A stretch of 64,000 nt of DNA from Leisingera methylohalidivorans DSM 14336. Lineage in GTDB: Bacteria > Pseudomonadota > Alphaproteobacteria > Rhodobacterales > Rhodobacteraceae. The stretch spans positions 40,991-104,990 of the forward strand of contig NC_023146.1 of assembly GCF_000511355.1 (NCBI RefSeq), written 5' to 3'. The notes beneath the pieces were generated by a model. The model was given only the letters and a program-made list of their open reading frames with translations. It was not told the DNA's origin and ran no database searches. The position numbers and the translations under genes are program-made. Positions 35,683-45,162 of this stretch are shown piece after piece. Each line of letters starts with the position of its first letter. Within the stretch, counting starts at the first letter, position 1.

Positions 35683-37104
35683 TTAGCCGAAATGCAGGGT
35701 TTTGACTTCCTGATAGTCCTCCAGCCCCAGCATGCCGCCTTCGCGGCCATTGCCGGACTGTTTGTAGCCGCCAAAGGGCGAGCCGTAGTTGAAGCCGCCG
35801 CCGTTGATATGCACAGCGCCGGCGCGCAGGCGGGCAGCGACACGCTCGGCCCGCTCCGGATCGCCGGTCTGCAGATAGGCCGCCAGGCCATAAGGCGTGT
35901 CATTGGCGATGCGGATGGCGTCTTCTTCGTCCTCAAACGGGATGATCACCAGCACCGGGCCAAAGATCTCCTGCTGGGCAATCGCCATGTCGTTGGTCAC
36001 ATCGGCAAAGACCGTTGGGCGCACGTACCAGCCCTTGTCCAGCCCCTCGGGCCGTCCCGGCCCGCCGGTCAGAACGGTGGCGCCTTCGTCGATGCCGGTC
36101 TGGATCATGCTTTGCACCCGGTCGAACTGGATACGGTCGAACATCGGGCCGATGTGGCCGCCCTCCTCAGCCGGGTTGCCGACGGCCTGCCCCGCTGCCG
36201 CCGCCTTGGCGATTTCCAGCACCTGATCATAGCAGCTGCGCTCCACCAGCATCCGGGTCGGCGCGTCGCAGCTTTGGCCGGTGTTGTACATGCATTCCAG
36301 CACCGAAGCGGTGACCTTCTCCTCAAGGTCCGCATCTGCAAAAACCAGGTTCGGGGACTTGCCGCCCAGCTCCAGCGTCACGCGCTTAACCGTATCGGCG
36401 GAATCCTTGGCCACCGCCACCCCCGCCCGGGTCGAACCGGTAAAGGACATCATGTCCACGTCCCTGTGCCGCGACAGCCCCGCGCCCACGGTTGGCCCAT
36501 CGCCATGGATCAGGTTGAACACCCCCGCCGGATAGCCCGCGTCATGGATCATCTGCGCATAGACCGCCGCTGACATCGGCGTATGTTCCGACGGCTTCAG
36601 CACGCAGGTGCAGCCGGTCGCCAGCGCCGGCAGCACTTTCAGTGCAATCTGATTCACCGGCCAGTTCCAGGGCGTGATCAGCCCGCAAACACCGATCGGC
36701 TCGCGCACCAGAATATCGCCGTTGGCCAGGGTCTCGCGCAGCTGCTGGGATTTCAGCGCCGCCAGAACGCCTTCCAAATGGCCAATGCCCGCATCCGCCT
36801 GGGCGTCCCGCGCCATCGAAATCGGCGCGCCCATTTCCGCGCTCAAAGCCAGCGCCATTTCCTCACGGCGCGCGTTGCAGATCTCCAGCAGCCGCTCCAG
36901 CAGGGCAATCCGCTCGTCGCGCGAGGTGCGGGAAAAGCTGTCAAACGCCGCCTTGGCCGCCGCCACCGCAGTGTTCACATCCGTCTCATCGCCCAGGATA
37001 ATGCTGCCGATCTGTTCTTCCGTCGCCGGGTTCAGCACCGGGAATTCGCGGCTGGAATGCGGTGTCACCCAGGCGCCGCCGATATAGAATTTTTTCAGGT
37101 CCAT
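35683..37104 (-). CDS. NAD(P)+-dependent aldehyde dehydrogenase
   Basis: A 473-aa ALDH-superfamily enzyme. ATG 37104 (MDLKKFYIGGAWV) is chosen because it gives the family's usual N-terminus; the frame stays open further upstream without homology. The cofactor and catalytic landmarks are TPWNWPVNQI, general-base Glu in VTLELGGKSP and nucleophile Cys in NTGQSCDAPTRML. It heads the minus-strand hydantoinase/racemase gene group and may oxidise an aldehyde from that pathway, but the substrate is not evident. Confidence 0.88.
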   Translation of the reverse strand: MDLKKFYIGGAWVTPHSSREFPVLNPATEEQIGSIILGDETDVNTAVAAAKAAFDSFSRTSRDERIALLERLLEICNARREEMALALSAEMGAPISMARDAQADAGIGHLEGVLAALKSQQLRETLANGDILVREPIGVCGLITPWNWPVNQIALKVLPALATGCTCVLKPSEHTPMSAAVYAQMIHDAGYPAGVFNLIHGDGPTVGAGLSRHRDVDMMSFTGSTRAGVAVAKDSADTVKRVTLELGGKSPNLVFADADLEEKVTASVLECMYNTGQSCDAPTRMLVERSCYDQVLEIAKAAAAGQAVGNPAEEGGHIGPMFDRIQFDRVQSMIQTGIDEGATVLTGGPGRPEGLDKGWYVRPTVFADVTNDMAIAQQEIFGPVLVIIPFEDEEDAIRIANDTPYGLAAYLQTGDPERAERVAARLRAGAVHINGGGFNYGSPFGGYKQSGNGREGGMLGLEDYQEVKTLHFG

Positions 37105-37552
37105 CAGATCAGTCTCACTTTTGCGTGGTGATTGCGGTTCAGGCGCCCGGAAAGGCCAGGCTGGCCACTGCAGCCAAGCCGGGACCAGCCCTGCGGTTTC
37201 GGAGACAGTGGAGGGCGGGGCTGCCGCCGTCAAGCACAGGCGGAGCCCTGCCAAACACTCTTCCACCCCTCCCGGACTGCCTGTGCTGGCACCGGAGAAT
37301 GACCGCCCTGCCGCCGCCCCGGTGCATCAAAAACGGCAGAATGGATGGGCTTTGCGAAACACGCCGGCTGCGGGCTGGGCGCATCAGTCCCCGGCAAAGA
37401 CGCCCGCCGCGGCCTGGCACCGGCCTGGGCCGGATTGCAGATTTCGCTGGGCAAAGGATGGGCGCCGGATCAAAACCCGGCCGCTGCCGCTTCAGCAGTG
37501 TCTGAGTAAGGTCAGGCGTTCAGTTCCACTGCGGGGCAGGCGCCGGGCCGCT
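37105..37552. other. Gap between nqrM and the aldehyde dehydrogenase gene
   Basis: About 450 GC-rich bases with only open frames that look random on both strands. It should contain the aldehyde dehydrogenase promoter and the end of the apbE-nqrM transcript. Nothing else is recognised. Confidence 0.5.
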
Positions 37553-37792
37553 TCAGGCCTGTTCCTGCTGCATCTGTTCGACCATCTGCCGCGCGCGCTT
37601 GCACTGCAGCTTGTCGCGCAGCGGGCTGTCGGGGTCGATGTCCTTGGAGCAGACCACGCATTTGTCGGCGCCGGAAATCGCATTGAGACCGCCGCAGCTG
37701 CCCTTGATCTTCTTGCCCATCAGGATCACCCCCAGCGACATGCCCAGGGTGACGATCAGCAGCAGGATAAAGGCCAGAAGAAAGGTGCTCAT
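37553..37792 (-). CDS. nqrM: Na+-NQR maturation factor NqrM
   Basis: A 79-aa protein of the DUF539/NqrM family. One N-terminal membrane helix (LLAFILLLIVTLGMSLGVIL) is followed by the conserved cysteine pattern KGSCGGLN and CVVCSKD. NqrM is required for assembly of the Na+-translocating NADH:quinone reductase, probably for the metal centre in NqrD/E. It lies directly downstream of apbE, as in many nqr operons. Confidence 0.9.
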   Translation of the reverse strand: MSTFLLAFILLLIVTLGMSLGVILMGKKIKGSCGGLNAISGADKCVVCSKDIDPDSPLRDKLQCKRARQMVEQMQQEQA

Positions 37793-37825
37793 GGTGGTCC
37801 CTCGCAGGATAGCTTGGCGGCGGCT

Positions 37826-38860
37826 TCAGTTTCCGGTCAGCGCCTCAAACGCGCTGCTGGCAGCTGTCATATAGGCATCCGCACCGGCTTGCACGTCCCG
37901 ATCGATGAAAAACACGGCAAGTTTATGCGCCTCGGCAAGCTCCAGCCCGTTTTCGCGGCCCAGAACCAGCATCGCGGTGGCCCAGGCGTCCGCCAGCATT
38001 GCGTTTTGTGCTATCACCGTGACCGAAGCGGTGTGATGGCTCACCGGACGCCCTGCCACCGGATCCAGAATATGCGAATACCGCTTGCCCTCATGCTCGA
38101 AGTAGTTGCGGTAGTCGCCCGAGGTCGCCAGCCCCAGATTGCTGACCGGCACGATCAGCTGCACCCTCTGTGCTGCGGCATCCGGTTTTTCGATACCGAT
38201 GCGCCAGGCCTCGCCTTTGGCATTTTCGCCCTTGGTCACCAGATCGCCGCCGATCTCCACCATGTAGCGATCTACCCCGGCCCCTTCCAGCGCCGCCGCC
38301 ACTGCATCAACGCCATAGCCCTTGGCGATGGCCGACAGGTTGATGCCGGTCTCCGGTGCGGACTTCTTCAGCGTGCCTGCGGCTGCGTCCAGGGTCAGTA
38401 GCCGGGCCTGCCCGACCCCGTCCAGCGCCTTTTCAATGGCGTCATCGGACGGCACCGGGTCCTCGGGTTTACGCGGGCCGAACCCCCACAGCTCAATCAG
38501 CGGGCCCAATGTCACGTCAAACTTGCCGCCGGTCTTTTCATGCACATCATTCGCTGCAGTCAGCACATGGGCAAACTCCGGCGACACCCGCACCGGTGCG
38601 GTGCTGCGGGCGGTGGAAAAGGTGGAAACTTCGGACGACGGATCCCAGTTCGACATCTTGGCGTTGACCGACGCCAGCGTCCCCTCCACGGCCTCGCTTA
38701 ATGCGGCCTGGTCCAGATCATTGCCAATCGCAATGACACTGTAGGTGGTGCCCATGGTCTGACCGGACAGGCGGACCTCCTCCGGCTCACTGACGAACCA
38801 GCAGCCCTGAAGCAGCAGGGCAGCGGGCAGGATCAGGGCAAGCAGAAACCTTTTGGGCAT
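37826..38860 (-). CDS. apbE: FAD:protein FMN transferase (flavin insertion into NqrB/NqrC)
   Basis: A 344-aa ApbE lipoprotein. The signal peptide ends in a lipobox (LLLQGCW, Cys20), so it is tethered on the periplasmic side. Family segments include SGQTMGTTYSV, KGYGVDAVAAALEGAGVDRY, EIGGDLVTKG and a late DAWATAMLVLG. ApbE covalently attaches FMN to threonines in NqrB and NqrC, encoded upstream on the same strand. It is separated from nqrF by about 1.8 kb of opposite-strand genes. Confidence 0.9.
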   Translation of the reverse strand: MPKRFLLALILPAALLLQGCWFVSEPEEVRLSGQTMGTTYSVIAIGNDLDQAALSEAVEGTLASVNAKMSNWDPSSEVSTFSTARSTAPVRVSPEFAHVLTAANDVHEKTGGKFDVTLGPLIELWGFGPRKPEDPVPSDDAIEKALDGVGQARLLTLDAAAGTLKKSAPETGINLSAIAKGYGVDAVAAALEGAGVDRYMVEIGGDLVTKGENAKGEAWRIGIEKPDAAAQRVQLIVPVSNLGLATSGDYRNYFEHEGKRYSHILDPVAGRPVSHHTASVTVIAQNAMLADAWATAMLVLGRENGLELAEAHKLAVFFIDRDVQAGADAYMTAASSAFEALTGN

Positions 38861-38963
38861 CGGGGCATCTCCGGCGGCAATTCTGGCGCTGCTATGCCCC
38901 TGCCCCGGCCCAAAGTCAAACAGGGCGTCTGACAGTGCGTCTGACGGGGCCTCTGCCGGGGCG

Positions 38964-39152
38964 TCAGAACTTCAGCGGCACAAAAGCCAGCGCCAGCAGG
39001 CCCAAGGCGGCAGGCACCCCGAACAGCCAGGCCCGCAGCCGCGCATTGGGCGCTTCAGTCTTCCAGGTCTGGCGGTACATGTGACCGCAGACCACCACCA
39101 GAAACACGGTCAGCGCGCCGGTCACGGGGGTCAGGTAGAGAGTTTCGAACAT
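38964..39152 (-). CDS. Small two-helix membrane protein, unknown
   Basis: A 62-aa protein with two hydrophobic stretches (LTPVTGALTVFLVVVCGHMY and LFGVPAALGLLALAFVPL) separated by a short basic loop. A weak ribosome site (GGCGGGA) precedes ATG 39152. It lies immediately upstream of apbE on the same strand, so a link to the Nqr complex is possible. No family is recognised. Confidence 0.5.
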   Translation of the reverse strand: MFETLYLTPVTGALTVFLVVVCGHMYRQTWKTEAPNARLRAWLFGVPAALGLLALAFVPLKF

Positions 39153-39264
39153 GTTGTTTTCCCGCCGTTGTTAGCGCTCGCGTCATTTCACCCCTTCCCG
39201 GATCATATTCCGCCGCTAAGATGGGGGTATGACCTGATGCAGGATACAGGAGGAAACCCCGCGC

Positions 39265-39789
39265 ATGGCACCGTTCTCATATCAGCCTCCGACCCGGGGC
39301 GACAAGGCCGGGCAGAAAAGCCACAGCCAATCGCCTGAGTCGAATTTGTCGCACGGCCAGTCCACCGTTGCCAAACTGCTGGAGGCCAAGGGCGACGCGA
39401 TCTTCTCGATCCGCCCGAAAGACACCCTCGGCCACGCGGTCGAGGCGCTGAAGGAAAAACACATCGGCGCACTGGTGGTCACCGACCAGAACGGCGCACT
39501 GCAGGGCATCCTGTCGGAGCGCGACATCGTGCGCCGCCTGGCAGAAACCCCCGGCCACACCCTGCCGCAGCTGGTCGAGGACATCATGACCCGCGAGGTG
39601 CAGACCTGCAGCCCGGACGAGCTGCTGATCGATGTTGCCAAGGTGATGAACGAAGGCCGCTTCCGCCACCTGCCCGTGCTGAAGGACGGTAAGCTATGCG
39701 GCATGATCACCATCGGCGACGTGGTGAACTTCCGTCTGCAAGAGCTGGAATATGAGGCCCTGCGCATGAAGCAGATGATCGTCGGCTGA
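39265..39789 (+). CDS. Protein with paired CBS domains
   Basis: A 174-aa soluble protein made of two CBS motifs (about residues 35-95, IGALVVTDQNGALQGILSER, and 100-160, RFRHLPVLKDGKLCGMITIG). CBS pairs bind adenine nucleotides or similar ligands and regulate partner proteins. AGGAGG lies 11 bases before ATG 39265. It sits on the opposite strand within the split nqr locus; its partner is unknown. Confidence 0.85.
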   Translation: MAPFSYQPPTRGDKAGQKSHSQSPESNLSHGQSTVAKLLEAKGDAIFSIRPKDTLGHAVEALKEKHIGALVVTDQNGALQGILSERDIVRRLAETPGHTLPQLVEDIMTREVQTCSPDELLIDVAKVMNEGRFRHLPVLKDGKLCGMITIGDVVNFRLQELEYEALRMKQMIVG

Positions 39790-39814
39790 CCCCCGCAGCC
39801 TCTTGGCAAACAGT

Positions 39815-39839
39815 TCCGGCGCCTCCGACGGGCGCCGGA
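39815..39839 (+). terminator. Hairpin after the CBS-domain gene
   Basis: TCCGGCGCC (39815-39823) pairs with GGCGCCGGA (39831-39839), 26 bases after the stop. The following U-run is weak. Confidence 0.45.
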
Positions 39840-39895
39840 TAGTTGCATCTTTCGCAACGGGTCCGGGGTCGTCTCCGCAAGGTTCTGATTAAAGA

Positions 39896-39912
39896 ATGCT
39901 ACTCAGTAGCAT
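39896..39912. promoter_or_regulatory. Perfect 8-bp inverted repeat upstream of parD (candidate autoregulation operator)
   Basis: ATGCTACT-C-AGTAGCAT (39896-39912) lies 36 bases upstream of the parD start. ParD antitoxins usually bind such palindromes at their own promoter. Repeat seen; function inferred. Confidence 0.5.
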
Positions 39913-39948
39913 AAATTCAGCACAGGCCGCCTGTCCGGAGAATACCCC

Positions 39949-40218
39949 ATGAGTGTCAAAGCCTCCATTTCCCGCAGTGAATCCCAGGACGCCTTTGCCC
40001 GCGACCTTGTGGCCCAGGGCCGCTTTGCCAGTGTCAGCGCGGTGATGCAGCAGGGGCTGGAACTGCTCCGGGCCGAGACCGAAGCCCGCGCCGCAGAGAC
40101 CGAAGCCCTGCGCGCCCTTCTGAAGGAACGCCGTGCAGGCGCCTTCAGCGATATGGACGACGCGCGCAAAAGCACCCGCGCCACGCTGGCCCGCAAGAAA
40201 GCACAGCATGGCCTGTAG
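39949..40218 (+). CDS. parD: ParD-family antitoxin (ribbon-helix-helix)
   Basis: An 89-aa protein whose first ~45 residues (VKASISRSESQDAFARDLVA, then GRFASVSAVMQQGLELL) are the ParD ribbon-helix-helix. The charged tail (LKERRAGAFSDMDDAR) is the usual toxin-binding segment. It overlaps the downstream parE by 11 bases, fixing the pair as one toxin-antitoxin operon. Confidence 0.87.
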   Translation: MSVKASISRSESQDAFARDLVAQGRFASVSAVMQQGLELLRAETEARAAETEALRALLKERRAGAFSDMDDARKSTRATLARKKAQHGL

Positions 40219-40567
40219 GGTCGTTGCGGCGGCGGATGCCGCCTGGGATCTGGATGCAATCTTCGATTTTCTCTACGAGGCTGCGCTCGGCTTCGGAGAA
40301 GACCCGCAAACCGCCTTCGACCGCGCCTCAAACCGGATTCTGGCGATCCAAAACGCGATGGGGGATCTCGCCAAAGCCCCCATTCGGAGCACTCTGCACC
40401 CCGAGCTGGGAGCGGGCCTGCGCTCTGTCACCAAGGGGGGCGCCCTTTTCTATTTCGACCTTGCCGAAGACGAACAGCTGCTGCGCGTCCTGGCGGTTTT
40501 CTTTGGCGGGCAGGACCAACAGCGGCAGATGCTGCTGCGCCTGCTGTCCCCCCACTCCGACAGCTGA
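40208..40567 (+). CDS. parE: ParE-family toxin
   Basis: A 119-aa RelE/ParE-superfamily protein. ATG 40208 lies inside the end of parD. Typical segments are AAWDLDAIFDFLYEAALGFG, RILAIQNAMGDLA and VLAVFFGGQDQQRQMLLRLL. ParE toxins poison DNA gyrase, and the pair stabilises the replicon. The frame opens further upstream but without homology there. A strong bidirectional terminator follows. Confidence 0.85.
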   Translation: MACRVVAAADAAWDLDAIFDFLYEAALGFGEDPQTAFDRASNRILAIQNAMGDLAKAPIRSTLHPELGAGLRSVTKGGALFYFDLAEDEQLLRVLAVFFGGQDQQRQMLLRLLSPHSDS

Positions 40568-40596
40568 CCATCCCCGGCCATCCGCCACCGGCATGC

Positions 40597-40630
40597 AAAA
40601 ACCCCGGATGATGCCATCCGGGGTTTTTTG
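40597..40630. terminator. Bidirectional intrinsic terminator between parE and nqrF
   Basis: CCCCGGATG (40602-40610) pairs with CATCCGGGG (40615-40623), flanked by AAAAA on the left and TTTTTT on the right, so it can stop transcription from both convergent genes. Confidence 0.85.
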
Positions 40631-40652
40631 GTTTTTTCTGTTTGCCGGGAGC

Positions 40653-41876
40653 TTAGCCGCCGAAATCGTCCAGCATGATGTCTTCGCGGTCCACGCCCAG
40701 ATCCAGCAGCATGTTGATCACCGACTGGTTCATGATCGGCGGGCCGCACATGTAGAATTCGCAGTCTTCCGGCGCCGGGTGGTTCTTGAGGTATTCCTCG
40801 AACAGAACGTTATGGATAAAGCCGGTGTAGCCTTTCCAGTCATCCTCGGGCTGGGCATCGGACAGGGCGACATGCCATTCAAAGTTGTCGAACTCCTCGG
40901 CCAGCTGGTCGAAATCCTCGACAAAGAACATCTCTTTTTTCGAGCGCGCACCGTACCAGAAGCTGATCTTGCGGTCGCGGTTCTGCAACCGCTTCAGCTG
41001 GTCGAAGATATGGCTGCGCATCGGCGCCATGCCGGCCCCGCCGCCGATAAAGACCATTTCCTTCTGGGTGTCGCGGGCAAAGAATTCGCCGAACGGACCG
41101 GAAATGGTGACCTCATCGCCCGGCTTCAGATTGAAGATGTAGGACGACATCTGACCGGCGGGAATACCCTCGGATCCCGGCGGCGGCGAGGCAACACGGA
41201 CGTTGAGCATGATGATGCCCTTCTCATCCGGGTAGTTCGCCATCGAATAGGCTCGCTCGACCGGCTCAGCCACCTGGGATTTGTACTGCCACAGATTGAA
41301 GCGGTCCCAATCCTCGCGGTACTCCTCCTGAATGTCGAAGTCGGTATAGGCCAGCTGGTGCGCCGGCGCCTCGATCTGGATATAGCCGCCGGCGCGGAAG
41401 TTCACATCCTCGCCTTCGGGCAGTTCCAGCACCAGCGCCTTGATGAAAGTCGCCACGTTGTCGTTCGAGCGCACCTTGCAGCGCCACTTCTTGACACCGA
41501 AGACTTCCTCGGGAACCTCGACTTCCATGTCCTGCTTGACCGCAACCTGGCAGGACAGACGGTCGCCGCAGGAGGCTTCGCGCTTGGTGATATGGCTTTC
41601 CTCGGTCGGCAGGATCGAGCCGCCGCCGGAATGCACCCGCACCCGGCACTGCGCACAGGTGCCGCCGCCGCCGCAGGCGGAGGGGACGAACAGTTTTTCC
41701 GCCGCCAGCGTTTGCAGCAGTTTGCCGCCCGCAGGCACCGAGATGGTTTTTTCACCGTTAATGGTGATGTTGACGTTGCCGGTTGAGACCAGGCGGGACC
41801 GGGCAGCCAGAATGAGGGCCACCAGTCCCAGCACGATCACTGTGAACAGAACAACGCCGAGCGTGAAAGTTTCCAT
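40653..41876 (-). CDS. nqrF: Na+-translocating NADH:quinone reductase subunit F
   Basis: A 407-aa electron-input subunit. One N-terminal membrane helix is followed by a [2Fe-2S] ferredoxin domain (Cys68, 74, 77 in [12 protein letters not shown] and Cys109), an FAD-binding domain (RAYSMANYP) and an NADH-binding domain ([26 protein letters not shown], ending in DDFGG). It accepts hydride from NADH and passes electrons towards NqrC and B. It is the last gene of nqrABCDEF. Confidence 0.95.
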   Translation of the reverse strand: METFTLGVVLFTVIVLGLVALILAARSRLVSTGNVNITINGEKTISVPAGGKLLQTLAAEKLFVPSACGGGGTCAQCRVRVHSGGGSILPTEESHITKREASCGDRLSCQVAVKQDMEVEVPEEVFGVKKWRCKVRSNDNVATFIKALVLELPEGEDVNFRAGGYIQIEAPAHQLAYTDFDIQEEYREDWDRFNLWQYKSQVAEPVERAYSMANYPDEKGIIMLNVRVASPPPGSEGIPAGQMSSYIFNLKPGDEVTISGPFGEFFARDTQKEMVFIGGGAGMAPMRSHIFDQLKRLQNRDRKISFWYGARSKKEMFFVEDFDQLAEEFDNFEWHVALSDAQPEDDWKGYTGFIHNVLFEEYLKNHPAPEDCEFYMCGPPIMNQSVINMLLDLGVDREDIMLDDFGG

Positions 41877-41891
41877 GATTCCGCGCTCTCC

Positions 41892-42500
41892 TTACAGTTT
41901 GACGCCGCTGAAGGACATGAAGGCCAGCGCCATCAGACCCGCGGTGATAAAGGTGATGCCCAGGCCCTGCAGACCGTCCGGCACGTCGGAATACTTCAGC
42001 TTCTCGCGCACGCCCGCCATCGCGGTGATCGCCAGCGCCCAGCCAAAGCCGGATGAGAGGCCGTAAGTTGCTGCTTCCGCAAAGTTGTAGTCGCGTTCCA
42101 CCATGAACAGCGAGCCGCCCAGGATCGCGCAGTTCACCGTGATCAGCGGCAGGAAGATCCCCAGCGCGTTGTAAAGCGGCGGGAAATACTTATCGAGGAT
42201 CATCTCCAGGATCTGCACCATCGCGGCAATAACGCCGATATAGGAAATCAGACCAAGAAAGGTCAGGTCCACATCGGGAAAGCCCGCCCAGGCCAGCGCA
42301 CCGGGTTTCAGCAGATAGGTCAGCAGCAGGTTGTTGGCCGGAACCGTGATCGCCTGCACCAGCATGACGGAAATCCCCAGCCCCAGCGCGGTCGAGATCT
42401 TTTTCGACACCGCGATGAAGGTACACATGCCCAGGAAGAAGGACAGCGCCAGGTTTTCAACAAAGATGGCCTTGACGGCGAGTGAAATCAGCCCTTCCAT
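41892..42500 (-). CDS. nqrE: Na+-translocating NADH:quinone reductase subunit E
   Basis: A 202-aa membrane subunit with six helices and the antiparallel-repeat layout shared with NqrD and Rnf[22 protein letters not shown] near residue 20 contains the conserved Cys that helps bind the inter-subunit Fe centre in NqrD/E. Ends ten-odd bases before nqrF. Confidence 0.95.
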   Translation of the reverse strand: MEGLISLAVKAIFVENLALSFFLGMCTFIAVSKKISTALGLGISVMLVQAITVPANNLLLTYLLKPGALAWAGFPDVDLTFLGLISYIGVIAAMVQILEMILDKYFPPLYNALGIFLPLITVNCAILGGSLFMVERDYNFAEAATYGLSSGFGWALAITAMAGVREKLKYSDVPDGLQGLGITFITAGLMALAFMSFSGVKL

Positions 42501-43156
42501 CAGTGCGCCTCCACGGATTGGATTTTGAATTCACGCTCTTCCACCTGGTTCGGTTTCCAGGTGCGGAAGCCCCAGATCAGCAGGCCGATGATAAAGAACG
42601 CCGAGGGCGGCAGCAGCAGCATGCCGTTGGGCACATACCAGCCGCCGTTGTTCACGGTTTCCAGAATGGTGATGCCAAACAGCGATCCGGCTCCGAACAG
42701 CTCGCGGATGAAACCGACCAGCATCAGGATCAGGCCATAGCCCAGCCCGTTGCCGATGCCGTCGATGAAGGACGCGACCGGCGGGTTCTTCATGGCAAAG
42801 GCTTCGGCGCGGCCCATCACGATGCAGTTGGTGATGATCAGGCCGACAAAGACCGACAGGGTCTTCGAGATCTCGAACGCATAGGCCTTCAGCACCTGAT
42901 CCACCAGGATCACCAGCGACGCGATGATCACCATCTGCACGATGATCCGGATCGAACCGGGGATCTGGTTGCGCAGGATCGAGATGAACATCGACGAGAA
43001 CGCGGTCACGAAGGTCACCGCCAGGGTCATCACAAACGCCACCTGCAGCGACGATGTCACCGCCAGCGCCGAGCAGATGCCCAGAACCTGCAGCGTGATC
43101 GGGTTGTTGTCGACCAGCGGGTCGACCAGCATTTCCTTCTTGGTCTGCGACATCAC
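42500..43156 (-). CDS. nqrD: Na+-translocating NADH:quinone reductase subunit D
   Basis: A 218-aa membrane subunit, six helices, with [20 protein letters not shown] carrying the conserved Cys and the second-half equivalent [20 protein letters not shown]. With NqrE it forms the Fe-binding membrane core across which electrons move. Its last base touches the nqrE start and it overlaps nqrC by four bases. Confidence 0.95.
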   Translation of the reverse strand: MMSQTKKEMLVDPLVDNNPITLQVLGICSALAVTSSLQVAFVMTLAVTFVTAFSSMFISILRNQIPGSIRIIVQMVIIASLVILVDQVLKAYAFEISKTLSVFVGLIITNCIVMGRAEAFAMKNPPVASFIDGIGNGLGYGLILMLVGFIRELFGAGSLFGITILETVNNGGWYVPNGMLLLPPSAFFIIGLLIWGFRTWKPNQVEEREFKIQSVEAH

Positions 43157-43956
43157 AGGTCTCCCGCTTGCAGGGCGTCCAGGAAGGGTGCGTAGCCTTC
43201 TTCGCCCATCCAGAATTTCACCAGGTTATCCACCCCTGCCGAGGTCAGCGTGGCACCGGCCAGCGCATCAATATGGTGCTCCGGCCCGGCGGCGGTCGGG
43301 GTCTTGGCGACGGTGATCTGCAATTCGCCATCGGCATCATGCAGCTTCTTGCCGTGCCACAGCGCTTTCCAGCGCGGGTTGTCCACCTCGGCGCCCAGAC
43401 CCGGGGTTTCACCGTGCTGATAGAACTGCAGGCCAAAGATATCGTTGCCGTTCTCCTCGACCGCGATAAAGCCGTAAAGGGTCGACCACAGCCCGTAGCC
43501 GTGGACCGGCAGGATCACCTTGTCCAGCCCGCCCGCATCATCGCGCAGCAGATAGACGGTTTTGTAGCGCGACTGGCGGCCGATGCCGGCCGGGTCAACG
43601 TCCAGCTCGCGGCTCAGCTCCGGATCCTGCGCAGCCGCGAGACCGTCAAAGCTGGCGGCGTCGAACTGGTCGGTGAATTCACCGGTCTGCAGATCCAGCA
43701 CCTGCGGTTCAAACGCGGCGAAGGCTTCGGCGACATCGGTGCCGGGCTCATACAGGCCCGCCACCTGCAGCACGTTCAGCTGCTTGTCGCGTTTGCGGTT
43801 GGTCTCCTGCACCGGGCGCAAGCTGACGGCGGCGGAGGACACGATCATCGAGGCCACCAGACAGACGGCAACAGCGATGAACACGGTCTTGCCAACCGAA
43901 TCCGGCGATGCGGCGAGGAAGCGGCCGATCAGGCCTTTGCTTTGGGTATCAGCCAT
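43153..43956 (-). CDS. nqrC: Na+-translocating NADH:quinone reductase subunit C
   Basis: A 267-aa subunit with one N-terminal helix and a periplasmic FMN domain. The covalent flavinylation site is in AGATLTS (residues ~233-239), where the usual Ser-Gly-Ala-Thr reads Ala-Gly-Ala-Thr. [20 protein letters not shown] and [20 protein letters not shown] are family landmarks. FMN attachment depends on ApbE, encoded downstream. Confidence 0.94.
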   Translation of the reverse strand: MADTQSKGLIGRFLAASPDSVGKTVFIAVAVCLVASMIVSSAAVSLRPVQETNRKRDKQLNVLQVAGLYEPGTDVAEAFAAFEPQVLDLQTGEFTDQFDAASFDGLAAAQDPELSRELDVDPAGIGRQSRYKTVYLLRDDAGGLDKVILPVHGYGLWSTLYGFIAVEENGNDIFGLQFYQHGETPGLGAEVDNPRWKALWHGKKLHDADGELQITVAKTPTAAGPEHHIDALAGATLTSAGVDNLVKFWMGEEGYAPFLDALQAGDL

Positions 43957-45157
43957 GGCGGCGCGCCCTCCGTTTGATATTTGCCTGCACGACGAAGTAA
44001 TCGATCAGCGGTGCAAAGACGTTGCCGAACAGGATCGCCAGCATCATGCCTTCGGGGAAGGCCGGGTTCAGCACCCGGATCAGCACCACCATCACACCGA
44101 TCAGCGCGCCATAGATGTAGCGGCCGGCGTTGGTGTGCGACGCGGACACAGGTTCGGTCACCATGAACACCAGGCCAAAGGCATAGCCGCCCAGCACCAG
44201 ATGCCAGTACCAGGGCATCGCAAACATCGGGTTGGTGTCGGAACCGATCAGGTTCAGCAGCAGCGAAAACGCGATCATGCCGCCCAGACAGCCCGCGATC
44301 AGGCGCCAGTTGGCAATCTTGGTGAACAGCAGAAACGCAAGGCCAATGGCGCAGGCCAGGGTCGAGGTCTCGCCAAAGCTGCCCTGGATGGTGCCGATGA
44401 AGGCATCCGACCATTCAATACCCTTGGCGGCCAGCGCCTGCACGCCCTCAGCAGCCGAGACACCCAGCGCGGTCGCACCGGAGAACCCGTCAACCGGGGT
44501 CCAGACACTGTCGCCCGACATATTGGCCGGATAGGCGAAATACAGGAACGCACGGCCCGTCAGGGCCGGGTTCAGGAAGTTCTTGCCGGTGCCGCCAAAG
44601 ACTTCCTTGCCGATCACCACACCGAAGATGATGCCAAGCGCCACCTGCCACAGCGGCGCCGAGGCCGGCATGATCAGCGTGTACAGCATCGAGGTCACAA
44701 GAAAGCCCTCGTTCACCTCATGGCCGCGGACGGTGGCAAAGATCACTTCAAAGATGCCGCCTGCAACCAGCGTCACGATGTAGATCGGCAGGAAATATAG
44801 GAACCCATGCGCGATATTCGCCATCGGGTTCGCCGCATCCAGCGATATCCCCAGCGTGTTCAGGATGGCAATCCGCCAGCCGCTGGCCGCATCCGCCCCC
44901 AGTGCTGCAATCGCCGAATTGGCTTGATAGCCGGTGTTCCACATGCCCCACAGAATGCAGGGGATGGTGGCGATCACCACATAGGTCATGATCCGCTTCA
45001 TATCGACATATGAACGCGCGTGCGGCGCGGCGGTGGTCACGGTCTTGGGGGTGTAAAGAAAGCTCTCCACCATCTCGTAGACGGGGAAAAGTTTCTCGTA
45101 TTTGCCGCCCTTTTCAAAGTGCGGCTCGATTCTGTCAAAGAAGCTGCGCAATCCCAT
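43949..45157 (-). CDS. nqrB: Na+-translocating NADH:quinone reductase subunit B
   Basis: A 402-aa membrane subunit with about ten helices, carrying riboflavin and a covalently bound FMN. The flavinylation Thr is in [10 protein letters not shown] (Thr ~229). [20 protein letters not shown] and [20 protein letters not shown] are conserved. It is the main Na+-pumping subunit. Overlaps nqrC by eight bases. Confidence 0.95.
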   Translation of the reverse strand: MGLRSFFDRIEPHFEKGGKYEKLFPVYEMVESFLYTPKTVTTAAPHARSYVDMKRIMTYVVIATIPCILWGMWNTGYQANSAIAALGADAASGWRIAILNTLGISLDAANPMANIAHGFLYFLPIYIVTLVAGGIFEVIFATVRGHEVNEGFLVTSMLYTLIMPASAPLWQVALGIIFGVVIGKEVFGGTGKNFLNPALTGRAFLYFAYPANMSGDSVWTPVDGFSGATALGVSAAEGVQALAAKGIEWSDAFIGTIQGSFGETSTLACAIGLAFLLFTKIANWRLIAGCLGGMIAFSLLLNLIGSDTNPMFAMPWYWHLVLGGYAFGLVFMVTEPVSASHTNAGRYIYGALIGVMVVLIRVLNPAFPEGMMLAILFGNVFAPLIDYFVVQANIKRRARRHG

Positions 45158-45162
45158 CCGGC

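Noticed and set aside
37121..38401. 426-codon plus-strand open frame
   Set aside because: Antisense to nqrM and apbE; no recognisable motif.
40224..41786. 520-codon plus-strand open frame
   Set aside because: Runs out of phase through parE and antisense to nqrF, both of which are unmistakable.
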